DNA of 15,000 nt from Leptospira alexanderi serovar Manhao 3 str. L 60 (GTDB taxonomy: Bacteria; Spirochaetota; Leptospiria; Leptospirales; Leptospiraceae). The translations under genes were made by a program, and so were the position numbers. Of this stretch, positions 1-15,000 are shown one piece after another; the stretch's first letter is position 1, and each line of letters opens with the position of its first letter. The DNA is taken from the NCBI RefSeq assembly GCF_000243815.2, contig NZ_AHMT02000036.1:1-15000 (forward strand), in the 5' to 3' direction. The notes below the pieces were generated by a model. The model was not told the DNA's origin. It saw nothing but the letters and a program-made list of their open reading frames with translations, and did no database searches.

Positions 1-915
1 TCTCCATTTGGATGGATTTAGATTTCATTCCAAGTGCTTCCGTTCGGAAATACACGTTTCCGTTTTCATCCTCTAAAATTCGACCAAGAACTCCTTTCTT
101 TGCTTCTAAACGAACCAATGTATCCAAATTCGATCCAGAAATATCCGTATAACTTTGTGAGCCCGCAATTGGTATCTTGTTCCTTTCACCTTGCGTTTGA
201 TAATAATAATTCTTACGAGCTTCCGCTACTTTAGCCTCAAAATCACCTTTGGAAATTTTACCTTCCTTGTAATCGAGATACGCATCAATCTCTGTTTTCA
301 ATCTACCCACTTTCGCTAAGCTCAATTTGTTTGCAGAAGGCATTTCGCTGTTATCTGTAAGCGCATCTCCGTCCATCATGCTACTCATCTGCTCTTGCAT
401 TTCTGCGTATTCCATATCAAGAGCGTTCGCATCACCACCATGATCACCACCAAACAACGCTTTCTTGATCGCATTCCACCCGTTCGAGAGGTTCTCCCCA
501 TTGATACCGCCCATAGCCCCGACCGCACCATCCCAAGCTGACTTACCGACAGCACCAATGCCACTCACTAAACTCCCCATTCCGTTTAAAATATCATCGA
601 GTAAATTTCGATTCGCGGCGGAATGATCAGGGTTGTTCGGTTTGCTGAAAAGATTACCGAAAAGATTTTTGTTAAAGCCGTATTGAACGTCGCTACTTAA
701 GCCACCGTATTCCGAAACCGTCCAAGAAGGCGTTACGCTCAGAAGTGGACCGAGACCCGACGTTAGACCAACTGTTGCTCCGTAACCGGCTTTCGTATCG
801 TAACTAAGACCCAAACTACCAGACGAACCTTGGCCGTATTGACCTCGGATATTTGCACTCACTCCCGAAGATTGATTGTCTCGACCGATATTATTCACAT
901 GGACTCCGGACTTCC
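1..915 (-). CDS. Large leptospiral Gly/Asn/Ser-rich protein, internal fragment (TIGR04388-like, tentative)
   Basis: A single open frame runs leftward through the whole stretch (about 305 codons) with no stop, entering from the linker at 916 and leaving the window at base 1. The true start and end are both missing. The fragment begins with a polar, beta-type Gly/Ser/Asn-rich part (GQYGQGSSGSLGLSYDTKAG, then GLTSGLGPLLSVTPSWTVSE). A Gly/Ala/Asn segment follows (AWDGAVGAMGGINGENLSNG), then a charged helical part (MEYAEMQEQMSS; KLSLAKVGRLKTEIDAY) and a Tyr-rich stretch near its left end (ARKNYYYQTQGERNK). This composition recalls the very long leptospiral proteins collected under TIGR04388, a family of unknown function. 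That assignment is from memory and no catalytic motif is visible. If a gene caller starts at the ATG at 938-940, inside the linker, it adds a false N-terminus MYAIRSYYG. Confidence 0.7.
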
Positions 916-957
916 CGTAATAACTTCGTATAGCATACATTATACGAAGTTATACGA
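916..957. other. 454 Titanium paired-end linker containing loxP (assembly artefact)
   Basis: The 42 bases read CGTA, then the 34-bp P1 loxP site at 920-953 (13-bp arm ATAACTTCGTATA, spacer GCATACAT, inverted arm TATACGAAGTTAT), then ACGA. The loxP site is perfect and its flanks equal the outer bases of the linker used to circularise fragments in 454 Titanium paired-end libraries, as I remember that sequence. The reading frames of the protein on the left and the transposase on the right both end exactly at its edges. The linker therefore marks an untrimmed read that joined two genomic pieces originally several kilobases apart. A natural or engineered loxP site is much less likely, because no selectable marker or second site is seen. 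Confidence 0.93.
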
Positions 958-958
958 A

Positions 959-1159
959 TCTTTGATTCAAAAGTTATCGGAATGGATTCAGATCTACAAT
1001 CAAGAACGACCCAACAGAGCAGGCCGTTATCTTCTCACTCCACTGGAAATTTACGAAGGCAAATCCGTTGATTCCAATTTGTTAAAAGAACAATCGAAGA
1101 GCGCCAAAAACAAAGATACGAGGAAAACAGAGTTACATCCTGCGGTGTTTGTTAGTTAA
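959..1159 (+). pseudogene. C-terminal fragment of an rve-type (DDE) transposase
   Basis: The last 66 codons of a transposase end at TAA 1157-1159. The fragment carries the signature that ends the integrase-core domain of IS3/IS481-type transposases: a Trp, then IYNQERP, a basic residue, and after a short gap LTPLEIYEGK. A charged tail rich in Lys and Ser follows. Catalytic Asp and Glu residues would lie upstream and are absent. The N-terminal part is missing because the linker at 916-957 cuts the sequence, so the intact element may exist elsewhere in the genome. The apparent 109-residue reading frame that enters this fragment from 830 is an artefact: antisense of the left-hand gene, then the linker translated as VITSYSIHYTKLYE. 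The IS family cannot be named from this little sequence. Confidence 0.65.
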
Positions 1160-1244
1160 ACGGGATTAAAAACCGGAAAATTAACTCCAATATCATTTAC
1201 GCTTTTAGAATATGATGTTTCTCTTCACATTCCCCTGCAACTTC

Positions 1245-1274
1245 CGTACCGGTTCACTATTGTGAACCGGTACG
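1245..1274. terminator. Perfect 13-bp inverted repeat, possible terminator
   Basis: The arms CGTACCGGTTCAC (1245-1257) and GTGAACCGGTACG (1262-1274) pair perfectly around the loop TATT. The hairpin lies between the transposase stop (1159) and the sufE start. On the plus strand only a short TTTT (1280-1283) follows, five bases after the stem, so it is at best a weak intrinsic terminator for the transposase side. A protein-binding palindrome or part of the insertion-sequence border are alternatives. Confidence 0.4.
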
Positions 1275-1345
1275 TCCAGTTTTCCCTCGGAACGTGCAGC
1301 GCTCGATAGGTTTTTCTGATTGCTTGCGAGAGAATTGAGGAAAAG

Positions 1346-1756
<411 letters not shown>

Positions 1757-1765
1757 AGGATCTTT

Positions 1766-2333
1766 TTACATCACTTCCGGTCGATCCGACAGTTCGTTTG
1801 GATTTTGTTTTTCTTCGGGAGGAAAATGTTTTTGAAGAAGCCGCGTGAATTCTTCAATTGCGGAAAGAACACTCCCAGAATAATTTCCTGAACGAAAACC
1901 GCTTTGCATCCGTTCACAAATTTCATCTAACGCAGATTGTCCGATCTTTTTGTAAATTTCTCGATCCGCTAAAAGTTCGATTTTACGATCGGTCAATTGG
2001 ACATAGATGAGAATTCCGGTGTTTTTTTCCGTGTCCCAAACCCTTTTTTCGGAAAAGAGTTCCATCGCTCTTTGTTTTGCGTCGAGACCTTTTATCACCC
2101 GGGAAACCGGAAAACTACCTTCTAAAATGATTTTAATTTCGCCTTGGTGGGCGCGTTTCCGAATTGGAAACCGCGGATTCTATCCTTTGAAGGTCTTCCC
2201 GGCTGAAATACTTTTTAAATCGATAAGATTCGGATTTATCCGTCGCAAAGGAAAAAAAGGATAAAACGGATTCCAGCCAATGAATCCAAATTCTTCGAAT
2301 GTCCGAGCGTTCGTTCGTATATTGATTTATCAT
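1766..2333 (-). pseudogene. TPM-domain protein, frameshifted (probably a sequencing error)
   Basis: Third gene of the lemA-TPM-TPM cluster. Translation from ATG 2333-2331 gives an N-terminal part (MINQYTNERSDIRRIW...) that reads into ISREDLQRIE-like TPM sequence (here FSREDLQRIESAVSNSET) and then leaves frame. The rest of the domain continues in another frame (HQGEIKIILEGSFPVSRV, later ILIYVQLTDRKIELLADR and GFRSGNYSGSVLSAIEEF). Removing one G from GGG 2149-2151 joins the halves into a normal 188-residue protein with ...SETRHQGEIK..., a typical TPM start. The TPM (TLP18.3/Psb32/MOLO-1) fold is found in envelope and photosystem-repair proteins; the biochemical role here is unknown. No signal peptide or clear membrane segment is visible, apart from a short hydrophobic stretch near residues 18-29. 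It starts 17 bases beyond the preceding stop codon. The GTG at 2098 gives only a truncated 110-residue product. Confidence 0.8.
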
Positions 2334-2349
2334 AATATTCGAATTTCTT

Positions 2350-3363
2350 TTACCAACTTCCGGAGGCTCCTCCGCCTCCGGAACTTCCGCCACCCCCGCT
2401 CCAGGAACTTCCTCCTCCGCTTGAGGAAGAGGAGCTGCTCCAAACCGAGCCTGAAGAGGATTTGGATCCATAACCGAACAAAAAAATTCTCCAGAACGAC
2501 TTACGGGCGATATTTTTCTTTATCTCGCCCATAATTAGGATGAATGCGATGAATAAAATCGCAAAACAAATCGTGAGAATTATGGAGGTTGATAAAAAGT
2601 GAAAAAAGAATCCGACTCCGGTTAGAATCACTAAACCGACTATTCCTGATGTTATTAGAATCGCCACTGCAAAGATTGCGACAGGGATTAGGACAGGTAA
2701 GAAGACAATATCTTTATCGAAATCATCTTTTTGTTCTATGGTTCGAAATTCTTCTTCTGTGATTGGTGAATCTACATTTATATCGGAAGGAGGCGCGCTT
2801 GCACCTGTTTTTGGCAGTTCTTCTCCGTCGATTTTTGTGATGAGTTTGTCAATCCCGTCGGAGACTCCTTGAAAGTAATCTCCGTCCCGAAACCGAGGAA
2901 TCATAAATTCTTCTATGATTCGTTTGGCGATCGCGTCCGGAATTGCACCTTCTAAACCGTAGCCGACTTCGATCCTTGTTTTGTGGTCTTGGATGGCGAC
3001 TACGATCAAGATACCATCGTCGATTCCTTTTCGGCCGAGTTTCCATGTTTCAAAAACTTTGACCGCGTATTCCTTGATGGTCCGGCTTCCCGTGGAGCCA
3101 ACGATCAGTACGGCGATCTGACTTCCTTTTCTTTTTTCAAACGCGATTAACGTGTCTGTGAGACTTGATTTTTGCGCGTTTGTTAGAGTGGAGGTTGTAT
3201 CCGTAATCTGAGTCCGGAGAGGCGGAACGACCGGGTCTTCCGCTTTCCATTCCTCCTTGAAAAGAATGTAAGGGAAATTTTTCATCTTTAAGTTCCAGCC
3301 TGCCGTAGTTACGTAAAGACTGATAAAGAAAACGATTCCGAATCTGAAAGGAAACATATTCAA
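2350..3363 (-). CDS. TPM-domain membrane protein, YgcG-like, with Gly/Ser tail
   Basis: The architecture is classic for this family. A hydrophobic N-terminus (about residues 5-22) can act as signal sequence. A TPM domain follows at about 48-175, with family blocks ILIVVAIQDHKTRIEVGYGL, EGAIPD and, after IPRF, RDGDYFQGVSDGI. Two to three hydrophobic segments lie at about 219-277. The last 40 residues are almost only Ser and Gly, ending in SGSW. Such proteins are usually found beside LemA, as here (five bases between the genes), and are thought to face the periplasm or outer side of the membrane. The function is unknown; photosystem II repair is known only for plant relatives. An alternative start at the second Met (residue 3) would change nothing important. 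The third gene begins after a 16-base gap, so the cluster is probably one transcript. Confidence 0.88.
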   Translation of the reverse strand: MNMFPFRFGIVFFISLYVTTAGWNLKMKNFPYILFKEEWKAEDPVVPPLRTQITDTTSTLTNAQKSSLTDTLIAFEKRKGSQIAVLIVGSTGSRTIKEYAVKVFETWKLGRKGIDDGILIVVAIQDHKTRIEVGYGLEGAIPDAIAKRIIEEFMIPRFRDGDYFQGVSDGIDKLITKIDGEELPKTGASAPPSDINVDSPITEEEFRTIEQKDDFDKDIVFLPVLIPVAIFAVAILITSGIVGLVILTGVGFFFHFLSTSIILTICFAILFIAFILIMGEIKKNIARKSFWRIFLFGYGSKSSSGSVWSSSSSSSGGGSSWSGGGGSSGGGGASGSW

Positions 3364-3368
3364 TTTTT

Positions 3369-3971
3369 TTAAAATTTAACTTCGGGTGGTTTTGAGATTT
3401 CCTTTTCGTTTTCGACCGTAAACGAAGGTTTGGTGTCGAATCCGAAAAATTTTGCGGTTAGATTGTTTGGGAATTTTCGGATTGTGACGTTGTATTTTTG
3501 CACGGCTTGAATGTAGCGATTTCTAGCCACAGTGATTCTGTTTTCGGTTCCTTCAAGTTGGGCCTGTAGATCCCGAAAATTTTCATTAGATTTTAGCTGA
3601 GGATAATTTTCCGCGACCACGAGTAATCTGGAGAGTGCGGAAGTCATTTGTGTTTGAGCTTGCGCGTATTTCTTAAAAAGTTCCGGATTGTTGAGCGTTT
3701 TCTCGTCGGCTTGAATTGAACCGACACCGGCTCTCGCTTTTGTTACTTCGACGAACACTTTTTCTTCTTGGAACGCATAACCTTTCACGGTGTTGACTAA
3801 GTTCGGTATTAAATCCGCTCTTCTTTGATATTGGTTTAATATCTCGGCCCAAGAAGCGGTTACTGCCTCGTCTTCTTCTTGAATCGTATTGTAGCCGCAG
3901 TTGGAGGAGACAAAAGACGCCAATGTCAGTGTAACGACCAAAAACAGCTTGGGATGAATTTTCGTTTTCAA
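3369..3971 (-). CDS. lemA: LemA family protein, probable lipoprotein
   Basis: LemA proteins are small, all-helical envelope proteins of unknown biochemical role, common next to TPM/YgcG-like genes. The 200-residue length fits the family. Recognisable blocks are ILNQYQRRADLIPNLVNTVK (about residues 44-63), SRLLVVAENYPQLKSNENFR (about 115-134) and ARNRYIQAVQKYN (about 151-163). The end (KFFGFDTKPSF, about 174-184) is also typical. A hydrophobic N-terminus (about 8-21) is followed by SSNC with C25, acceptable as a leptospiral lipobox, so the protein is probably lipid-anchored; many LemA proteins elsewhere have an N-terminal membrane helix instead. The start is TTG 3971-3969, with AGGAG eleven bases upstream and no better in-frame start. 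It is the first gene of the cluster with the two TPM genes. Confidence 0.9.
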   Translation of the reverse strand: MKTKIHPKLFLVVTLTLASFVSSNCGYNTIQEEDEAVTASWAEILNQYQRRADLIPNLVNTVKGYAFQEEKVFVEVTKARAGVGSIQADEKTLNNPELFKKYAQAQTQMTSALSRLLVVAENYPQLKSNENFRDLQAQLEGTENRITVARNRYIQAVQKYNVTIRKFPNNLTAKFFGFDTKPSFTVENEKEISKPPEVKF

Positions 3972-4041
3972 GAAATTACTTTCTCCTATAGCGGTGGATT
4001 CTTTTACGCTTAAACCCGGATTGTAAACAGAATTTTATTCT

Positions 4042-4314
<273 letters not shown>

Positions 4315-4435
4315 TTTCATTTTCTCCTTTTCTTTGTTCTTACAAATGTTTCTTGAACTCGAGTTTAAATTTGGTCCTCAGTAAGTTTGGTAGAATCCTG
4401 ATTGGATCCACTCACTCAAGTATTGCTTTTTTGTT

Positions 4436-7536
<3,101 letters not shown>

Positions 7537-7872
7537 ATAAATGTATTTATCCTTTCCCTCTGATGGTTTCTTTCAAAAATAAGAGAGGTTTATTTACAGC
7601 GCGTCCCAAAACCTGCGGAAACGATCCTTAGAGAACCATAACCTTACCCACAAGTACTTGGATCTCAAAATAAATCTGTCGGAATTACGACAAAATCCTC
7701 TGTGAAACTTAGTTCCCACAACACGCCCTAAACACCGACCCATAGGAAGGTGTTTGCTGAGTTCAGGAAGCGTTCTGCCTGAGTTTCCCCTGATTTTGGG
7801 TGGAGGTGGAAAACTCGGGAGGTTTTTCTCTATCAGAAAATTATACTTTTTGCAAGTAAAAAGTCTCATTCT

Positions 7873-8025
7873 CGTCGGAACACTTGCATTTTATTGTGCA
7901 TAAAGTTCTATCCACTAAAATCTAACCCCTAATCACTAACACGTCGGAACACTTGCATTTTATTGTGCATAAAGTTCTATCCACTAAAATCTAACCCCCT
8001 AATCACTAACACGTCGGAACACTTG
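7873..8025. repeat. 69/70-bp tandem repeat, 2.2 copies
   Basis: Copy 1 is 7873-7941 (69 bp), copy 2 is 7942-8011 (70 bp), and a third copy stops after its first 14 bases (8012-8025). Each starts CGTCGGAACACTTG and ends CTAATCACTAACA. Copies 1 and 2 are identical except for one C in a run (CCCC versus CCCCC), which may be real or a 454 homopolymer error. The near-perfect identity suggests a recent duplication and a possible variable-number repeat. It is not a CRISPR array, because there are no variable spacers. Confidence 0.92.
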
Positions 8026-8050
8026 AAAAATATCAGTTTTTGATCCTATT

Positions 8051-8122
8051 ATCCCAAAAGCCTTCTTAATTTGTGGGGTTGGTTATGATAGAGAACAGTG
8101 CCGCTTTAGTTTCTTTTGGGAT
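8051..8122. repeat. 10-bp inverted repeat around 52 bases
   Basis: ATCCCAAAAG (8051-8060) and CTTTTGGGAT (8113-8122) are perfect inverted copies. They could be ends of a miniature element or a long-range stem. No open frame lies between them. Confidence 0.45.
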
Positions 8123-8427
8123 AGGTTCTTATTCTAGGAAAAGGCGATTCTGTCCTACTTTTCTAATTTGCTTTGATCGTGTTCGAAAGTTCTAAATCAT
8201 AGCCGGGCTTACATTGACAACCTTTCGAAAATTGGTGAGAATCGTCGAGTTCTTTGGTTATAAATTTAGTATTTGTCCCAAAATCTAAAGAGAAATTACG
8301 ATCTTGATTGCTTAAAGCTCGTCTCAAAACCTCAAAAAATATCTCTAAAAACGTCCGGCAAGTTTCTAAAAAAATGTAATAGTTTCCCACAGATTACGTC
8401 GTATTAAGGTTTTTTCCTGTCGTTTAA

Positions 8428-8446
8428 AATTGTAGTTCCTACAATT
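8428..8446. repeat. Palindromic repeat AATTGTAG-TTC-CTACAATT
   Basis: Two perfect 8-bp arms flank TTC. The same GTAG..CTAC core appears in imperfect form near 4748-4763, which suggests a dispersed intergenic element. No T-run follows, so a terminator role is unlikely. Confidence 0.6.
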
Positions 8447-8663
8447 CTAAGATTGGGACAAGTTTTTGCTCCGATACTAAAAGAACAAAAGAATTTTTAT
8501 TCTGTGGATTTGGATCGGACTATCTGTAAATTTTCTATAAACTTTTATGGTAGGTTTTGATTACATAACTATAAAATTCAAATATCGTTCGAAAAACATA
8601 AGACACTATGGTTTAAAATGAAATTTGATAGAGATATCGATAAAACGGCGAAAGGTAAATTCT

Positions 8664-10613
<1,950 letters not shown>

Positions 10614-10697
10614 CACGCTTGTCAAGGAAGCTTCTTCCCGAAAGAAAACCCTCGGTGAAATTTAAGATCGTTCGGGACTTTTCCGATATACAAATAG

Positions 10698-10859
10698 ATG
10701 GAAGAACCTACTCCAAAACCGCTTTCCACGTCTAAGGTAGTAAATTTCGGGCTTTATAAAATCAAAAAAGCTCTTAGAGAAGAGGGTTTTGAAGTCGTGG
10801 AAAAACCGGACGGAAATATTTCACTCGTAATCCGCGTGAGTAAGGAAAAGCAAAGATAA
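10698..10859 (+). CDS. 53-residue hypothetical protein
   Basis: A small plus-strand frame from ATG 10698 to TAA 10857-10859, lying between two minus-strand genes. The sequence looks protein-like: a Pro-rich start (MEEPTPKPLSTSK), a helix (YKIKKALREEG), then a beta hairpin (FEVVEKPDGNISLVIRV) and a basic end. No ribosome site of good strength precedes the ATG (TATACAAATAG), which lowers confidence, although leaderless or weakly led starts occur. It is divergent from the coiled-coil/amidase pair, 109 bases away, and could share a promoter region with it. No family is recognised. Confidence 0.55.
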   Translation: MEEPTPKPLSTSKVVNFGLYKIKKALREEGFEVVEKPDGNISLVIRVSKEKQR

Positions 10860-11010
10860 GAGGAATCAGTAATATTTCTTTATTGAGGATGTATACCGAT
10901 CTCTTGTTGAGTATATCCAAGAATTGATTTTCTCCGCAAGGCGGACGCAATGATAATTTTTTTATCGATTGCATCAGAACTTTAAAATATTCTTATATTT
11001 TTTCCAAGAC

Positions 11011-11823
11011 TTACATCGCGTCCGGATCGGCGTCAGGAAGTTCCACTTCTTCCCGTTTGGGTTCCGGTTTTAGAAATTCTCCACATTTTTGCGAAAGTTG
11101 TTCGTGGATTTTCCATTTGTCTCCGGCGAGCGGCATCACTCTTAGATAAATCCTGTAGTTACGGATCGAACCTTTGCAGTAACCGCCTTTCAGGTACAAT
11201 TGACCGAGAAGTTTTCTTGCCGCAGGATGAGCCGGTTCCATTTCAATGACCTGGTTGGCTAGACGGACGGCTCTGTCCGGATTATTTGCCACGAGTTTTT
11301 TTGCTTCTTCCCAAGCGGGAACGATTTCTTTTTCGTACTTTCTATAAAGATTGGTGTTTCCCATCTGAAACAAACGGAAGATGATCGCGTCTTCTTTTCC
11401 GTTCTGGCAGATTCCGTACCAAACGTCCTCTTCTTTTTCGGTAATTCGATTGGCTCTGATTCCGGCTAACCTGGAACCGTCTATACAGCCTGTGGCTTCG
11501 AAAAGATCCTTCATCGCTTGTGGGGAAGTGGCGAGAATTCTTCTGGCTCTGTTTTCGAAACTTGCGATCTCGTCTTCGGGGAGAGAATCTTCCGGGTTCG
11601 GAAGGTCTTGTAAGCCGGACAAAACTCTCAACTTGATGTTGGATTCCAATACCCACTCGGGTAGATCGAGTGATTTTAAGAATGCGTTTTCTTTCGGAAA
11701 AATTCTTCGATAGATGGAGCACTCTGATAAACTAAGAATGATACAAAGAATTAAAACGAAACGCTTCGAAGAGGGGAAAAGCGATCCTGAGAGGACTTTT
11801 TGATTTTTCAGAAAAGACAGCAA
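11011..11823 (-). CDS. Lipoprotein with TPR-like C-terminal half
   Basis: A 270-residue protein starting at TTG 11823, with AAGGA eight bases upstream. A basic N-terminus and hydrophobic stretch (about 20-33) lead to LSEC, with the lipidated Cys at position 35. The middle is unassigned but contains [10 protein letters not shown] and [12 protein letters not shown], with paired cysteines. The C-terminal part (about 180-250) has TPR-like helices: [20 protein letters not shown] and [20 protein letters not shown]. The end is acidic and Pro-rich ([11 protein letters not shown]). TPR repeats mediate protein contacts, so an envelope scaffold role is plausible but not shown. It is divergent from ribH across 108 bases with a palindrome (11841-11869) between them. 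Confidence 0.82.
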   Translation of the reverse strand: MLSFLKNQKVLSGSLFPSSKRFVLILCIILSLSECSIYRRIFPKENAFLKSLDLPEWVLESNIKLRVLSGLQDLPNPEDSLPEDEIASFENRARRILATSPQAMKDLFEATGCIDGSRLAGIRANRITEKEEDVWYGICQNGKEDAIIFRLFQMGNTNLYRKYEKEIVPAWEEAKKLVANNPDRAVRLANQVIEMEPAHPAARKLLGQLYLKGGYCKGSIRNYRIYLRVMPLAGDKWKIHEQLSQKCGEFLKPEPKREEVELPDADPDAM

Positions 11824-11840
11824 ACGATTTATCCTTGACT

Positions 11841-11869
11841 CTATATTAGGTCAGTATGTCCTAATATAG
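11841..11869. promoter_or_regulatory. 10-bp inverted repeat in the divergent promoter region
   Basis: Arms CTATATTAGG (11841-11850) and CCTAATATAG (11860-11869) surround a 9-base spacer. It sits in the short gap between the divergent lipoprotein and ribH genes, immediately after a TTGACT (11835-11840) that could be a -35 element. A dimeric repressor site covering the promoter(s) is the simplest reading. A second, smaller pair TTACC/GGTAA lies at 11880-11894. Confidence 0.45.
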
Positions 11870-11910
11870 ATATTTTAATTTACCTTAATGGTAACCTATG
11901 ATTTCTCAAT

Positions 11911-14865
<2,955 letters not shown>

Positions 14866-14869
<4 letters not shown>

Positions 14870-15000
14870 AGAATTTCTTTTTTAGCGTTCTTGTTCCATT
14901 CTTTCTCATCTCTTCGATCGCCGCCGCAGAAACTCTAAAAGACGAATTTAAGGAAAATGTACTGAATTTTTCTAAGTCTCAGGCTTCCGCGATTTCCGAG
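14866..15000 (+). CDS. Start of a secreted protein, truncated by the window end
   Basis: The frame opens at CTG 14866, which overlaps the TPR stop TGA (14867-14869). AGAGGGG lies five bases upstream (14854-14860), an excellent ribosome site, and no ATG or TTG sits nearer, so CTG is the probable start. The first 45 residues are visible: a signal peptide ([20 protein letters not shown], cleavage probably after the AAA that follows residue 18), then a charged stretch ([14 protein letters not shown]) and [10 protein letters not shown]. Periplasmic or outer-membrane placement is likely. Too little is present to name a family. It belongs to the same transcript as ribH, nusB and the TPR gene. Confidence 0.72.

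Larger units (their letters stand above)
7537..8663. other. 1.1-kb intergenic region made of repeats
   Basis: No frame here has a ribosome site together with recognisable protein sequence. The frames at 7594-7869 and 8163-8390 (minus) look like chance translations of dispersed repeat DNA. The region contains AGCGCGTCCCAAAACCT (7598-7614), the 69/70-bp tandem repeat (7873-8025), a 10-bp inverted pair (8051-8060/8113-8122), a repeat related to 5123-5141 (8314-8332), a palindrome (8428-8446) and, just after it, TTGGGACAAG (8453-8462), the reverse complement of part of the 5123-5141 repeat. Confidence 0.55.

Noticed and set aside
916..957. A natural or engineered loxP recombination site
   Set aside because: The flanking bases equal the sequencing linker, no marker or second site is present, and coding frames break on both sides.
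830..1159. A 109-residue plus-strand protein ending as a transposase
   Set aside because: Its first part is antisense of the left gene and its middle is linker; only 959-1159 is genuine.
7594..7869. A 91-residue minus-strand protein
   Set aside because: Arg/Phe-rich sequence with no ribosome site, lying in repeat DNA; looks like chance translation.
7873..8025. CRISPR array
   Set aside because: The unit is repeated whole without variable spacers and no cas gene is near.
8163..8390. A 75-residue minus-strand protein
   Set aside because: It overlaps the dispersed repeat at 8314-8332 and has no ribosome site or domain.
10774..10974. A 66-residue minus-strand frame
   Set aside because: It overlaps the better plus-strand small gene and has an unlikely composition.

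Overview
The window looks like chromosomal DNA of a Leptospira species. The signs are moderately AT-rich DNA, frequent TTG/CTG starts, lipoproteins with loose spirochaetal lipoboxes, TPR proteins, and AT-rich intergenic DNA with short dispersed repeats of the 'GTAG...CTAC' and 'GTCCCAAAACCT' type. The species cannot be fixed from the sequence alone. The most important observation is technical. Bases 916-957 match, as I remember it, the 42-nt linker of 454 Titanium paired-end libraries, which contains an exact phage P1 loxP site (920-953). The sequence left of it (1-915) and right of it (958 onward) should therefore not be treated as contiguous genome.

Layout. 1-915: central part of a large Gly/Ser/Asn-rich leptospiral protein on the minus strand, cut at both ends. 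916-957: linker. 959-1159: C-terminal scrap of an rve-type transposase. 1346-1756: sufE (+). 1766-3971 (minus): an apparent operon lemA - TPM-domain membrane protein - second TPM-domain protein; the last gene has a one-base homopolymer frameshift, probably a sequencing error. 4042-4573: two small minus-strand genes, one of 45 codons. 5179-7536 (minus): an ammonium transporter fused to a methyl-accepting chemotaxis signalling domain. 7537-8663: about 1.1 kb without a convincing gene, with a 69/70-bp tandem repeat and other repeats. 8664-10588 (minus): a translationally coupled pair, a two-TM coiled-coil protein and a lipoprotein with two amidase_2 domains. 10698-10859: a 53-residue plus-strand protein. 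11011-11823 (minus): a lipoprotein with weak TPR character. From 11932 (+): ribH - nusB - large membrane-anchored TPR protein - start of a secreted protein, tightly packed with a zero-base junction and stop/start overlaps.

How the genes fit together. ribH (riboflavin pathway) and nusB (antitermination) form a compact housekeeping operon that continues into envelope-type genes. The lemA/TPM genes and the amidase pair belong to the cell envelope. SufE is the sulfur-transfer partner of a SufS-type cysteine desulfurase that is not in this window. The Amt-MCP fusion is the most interesting real protein: it places an ammonium channel or sensor directly on a chemotaxis signalling rod. I see no tRNA, rRNA, CRISPR array, complete insertion sequence or prophage.
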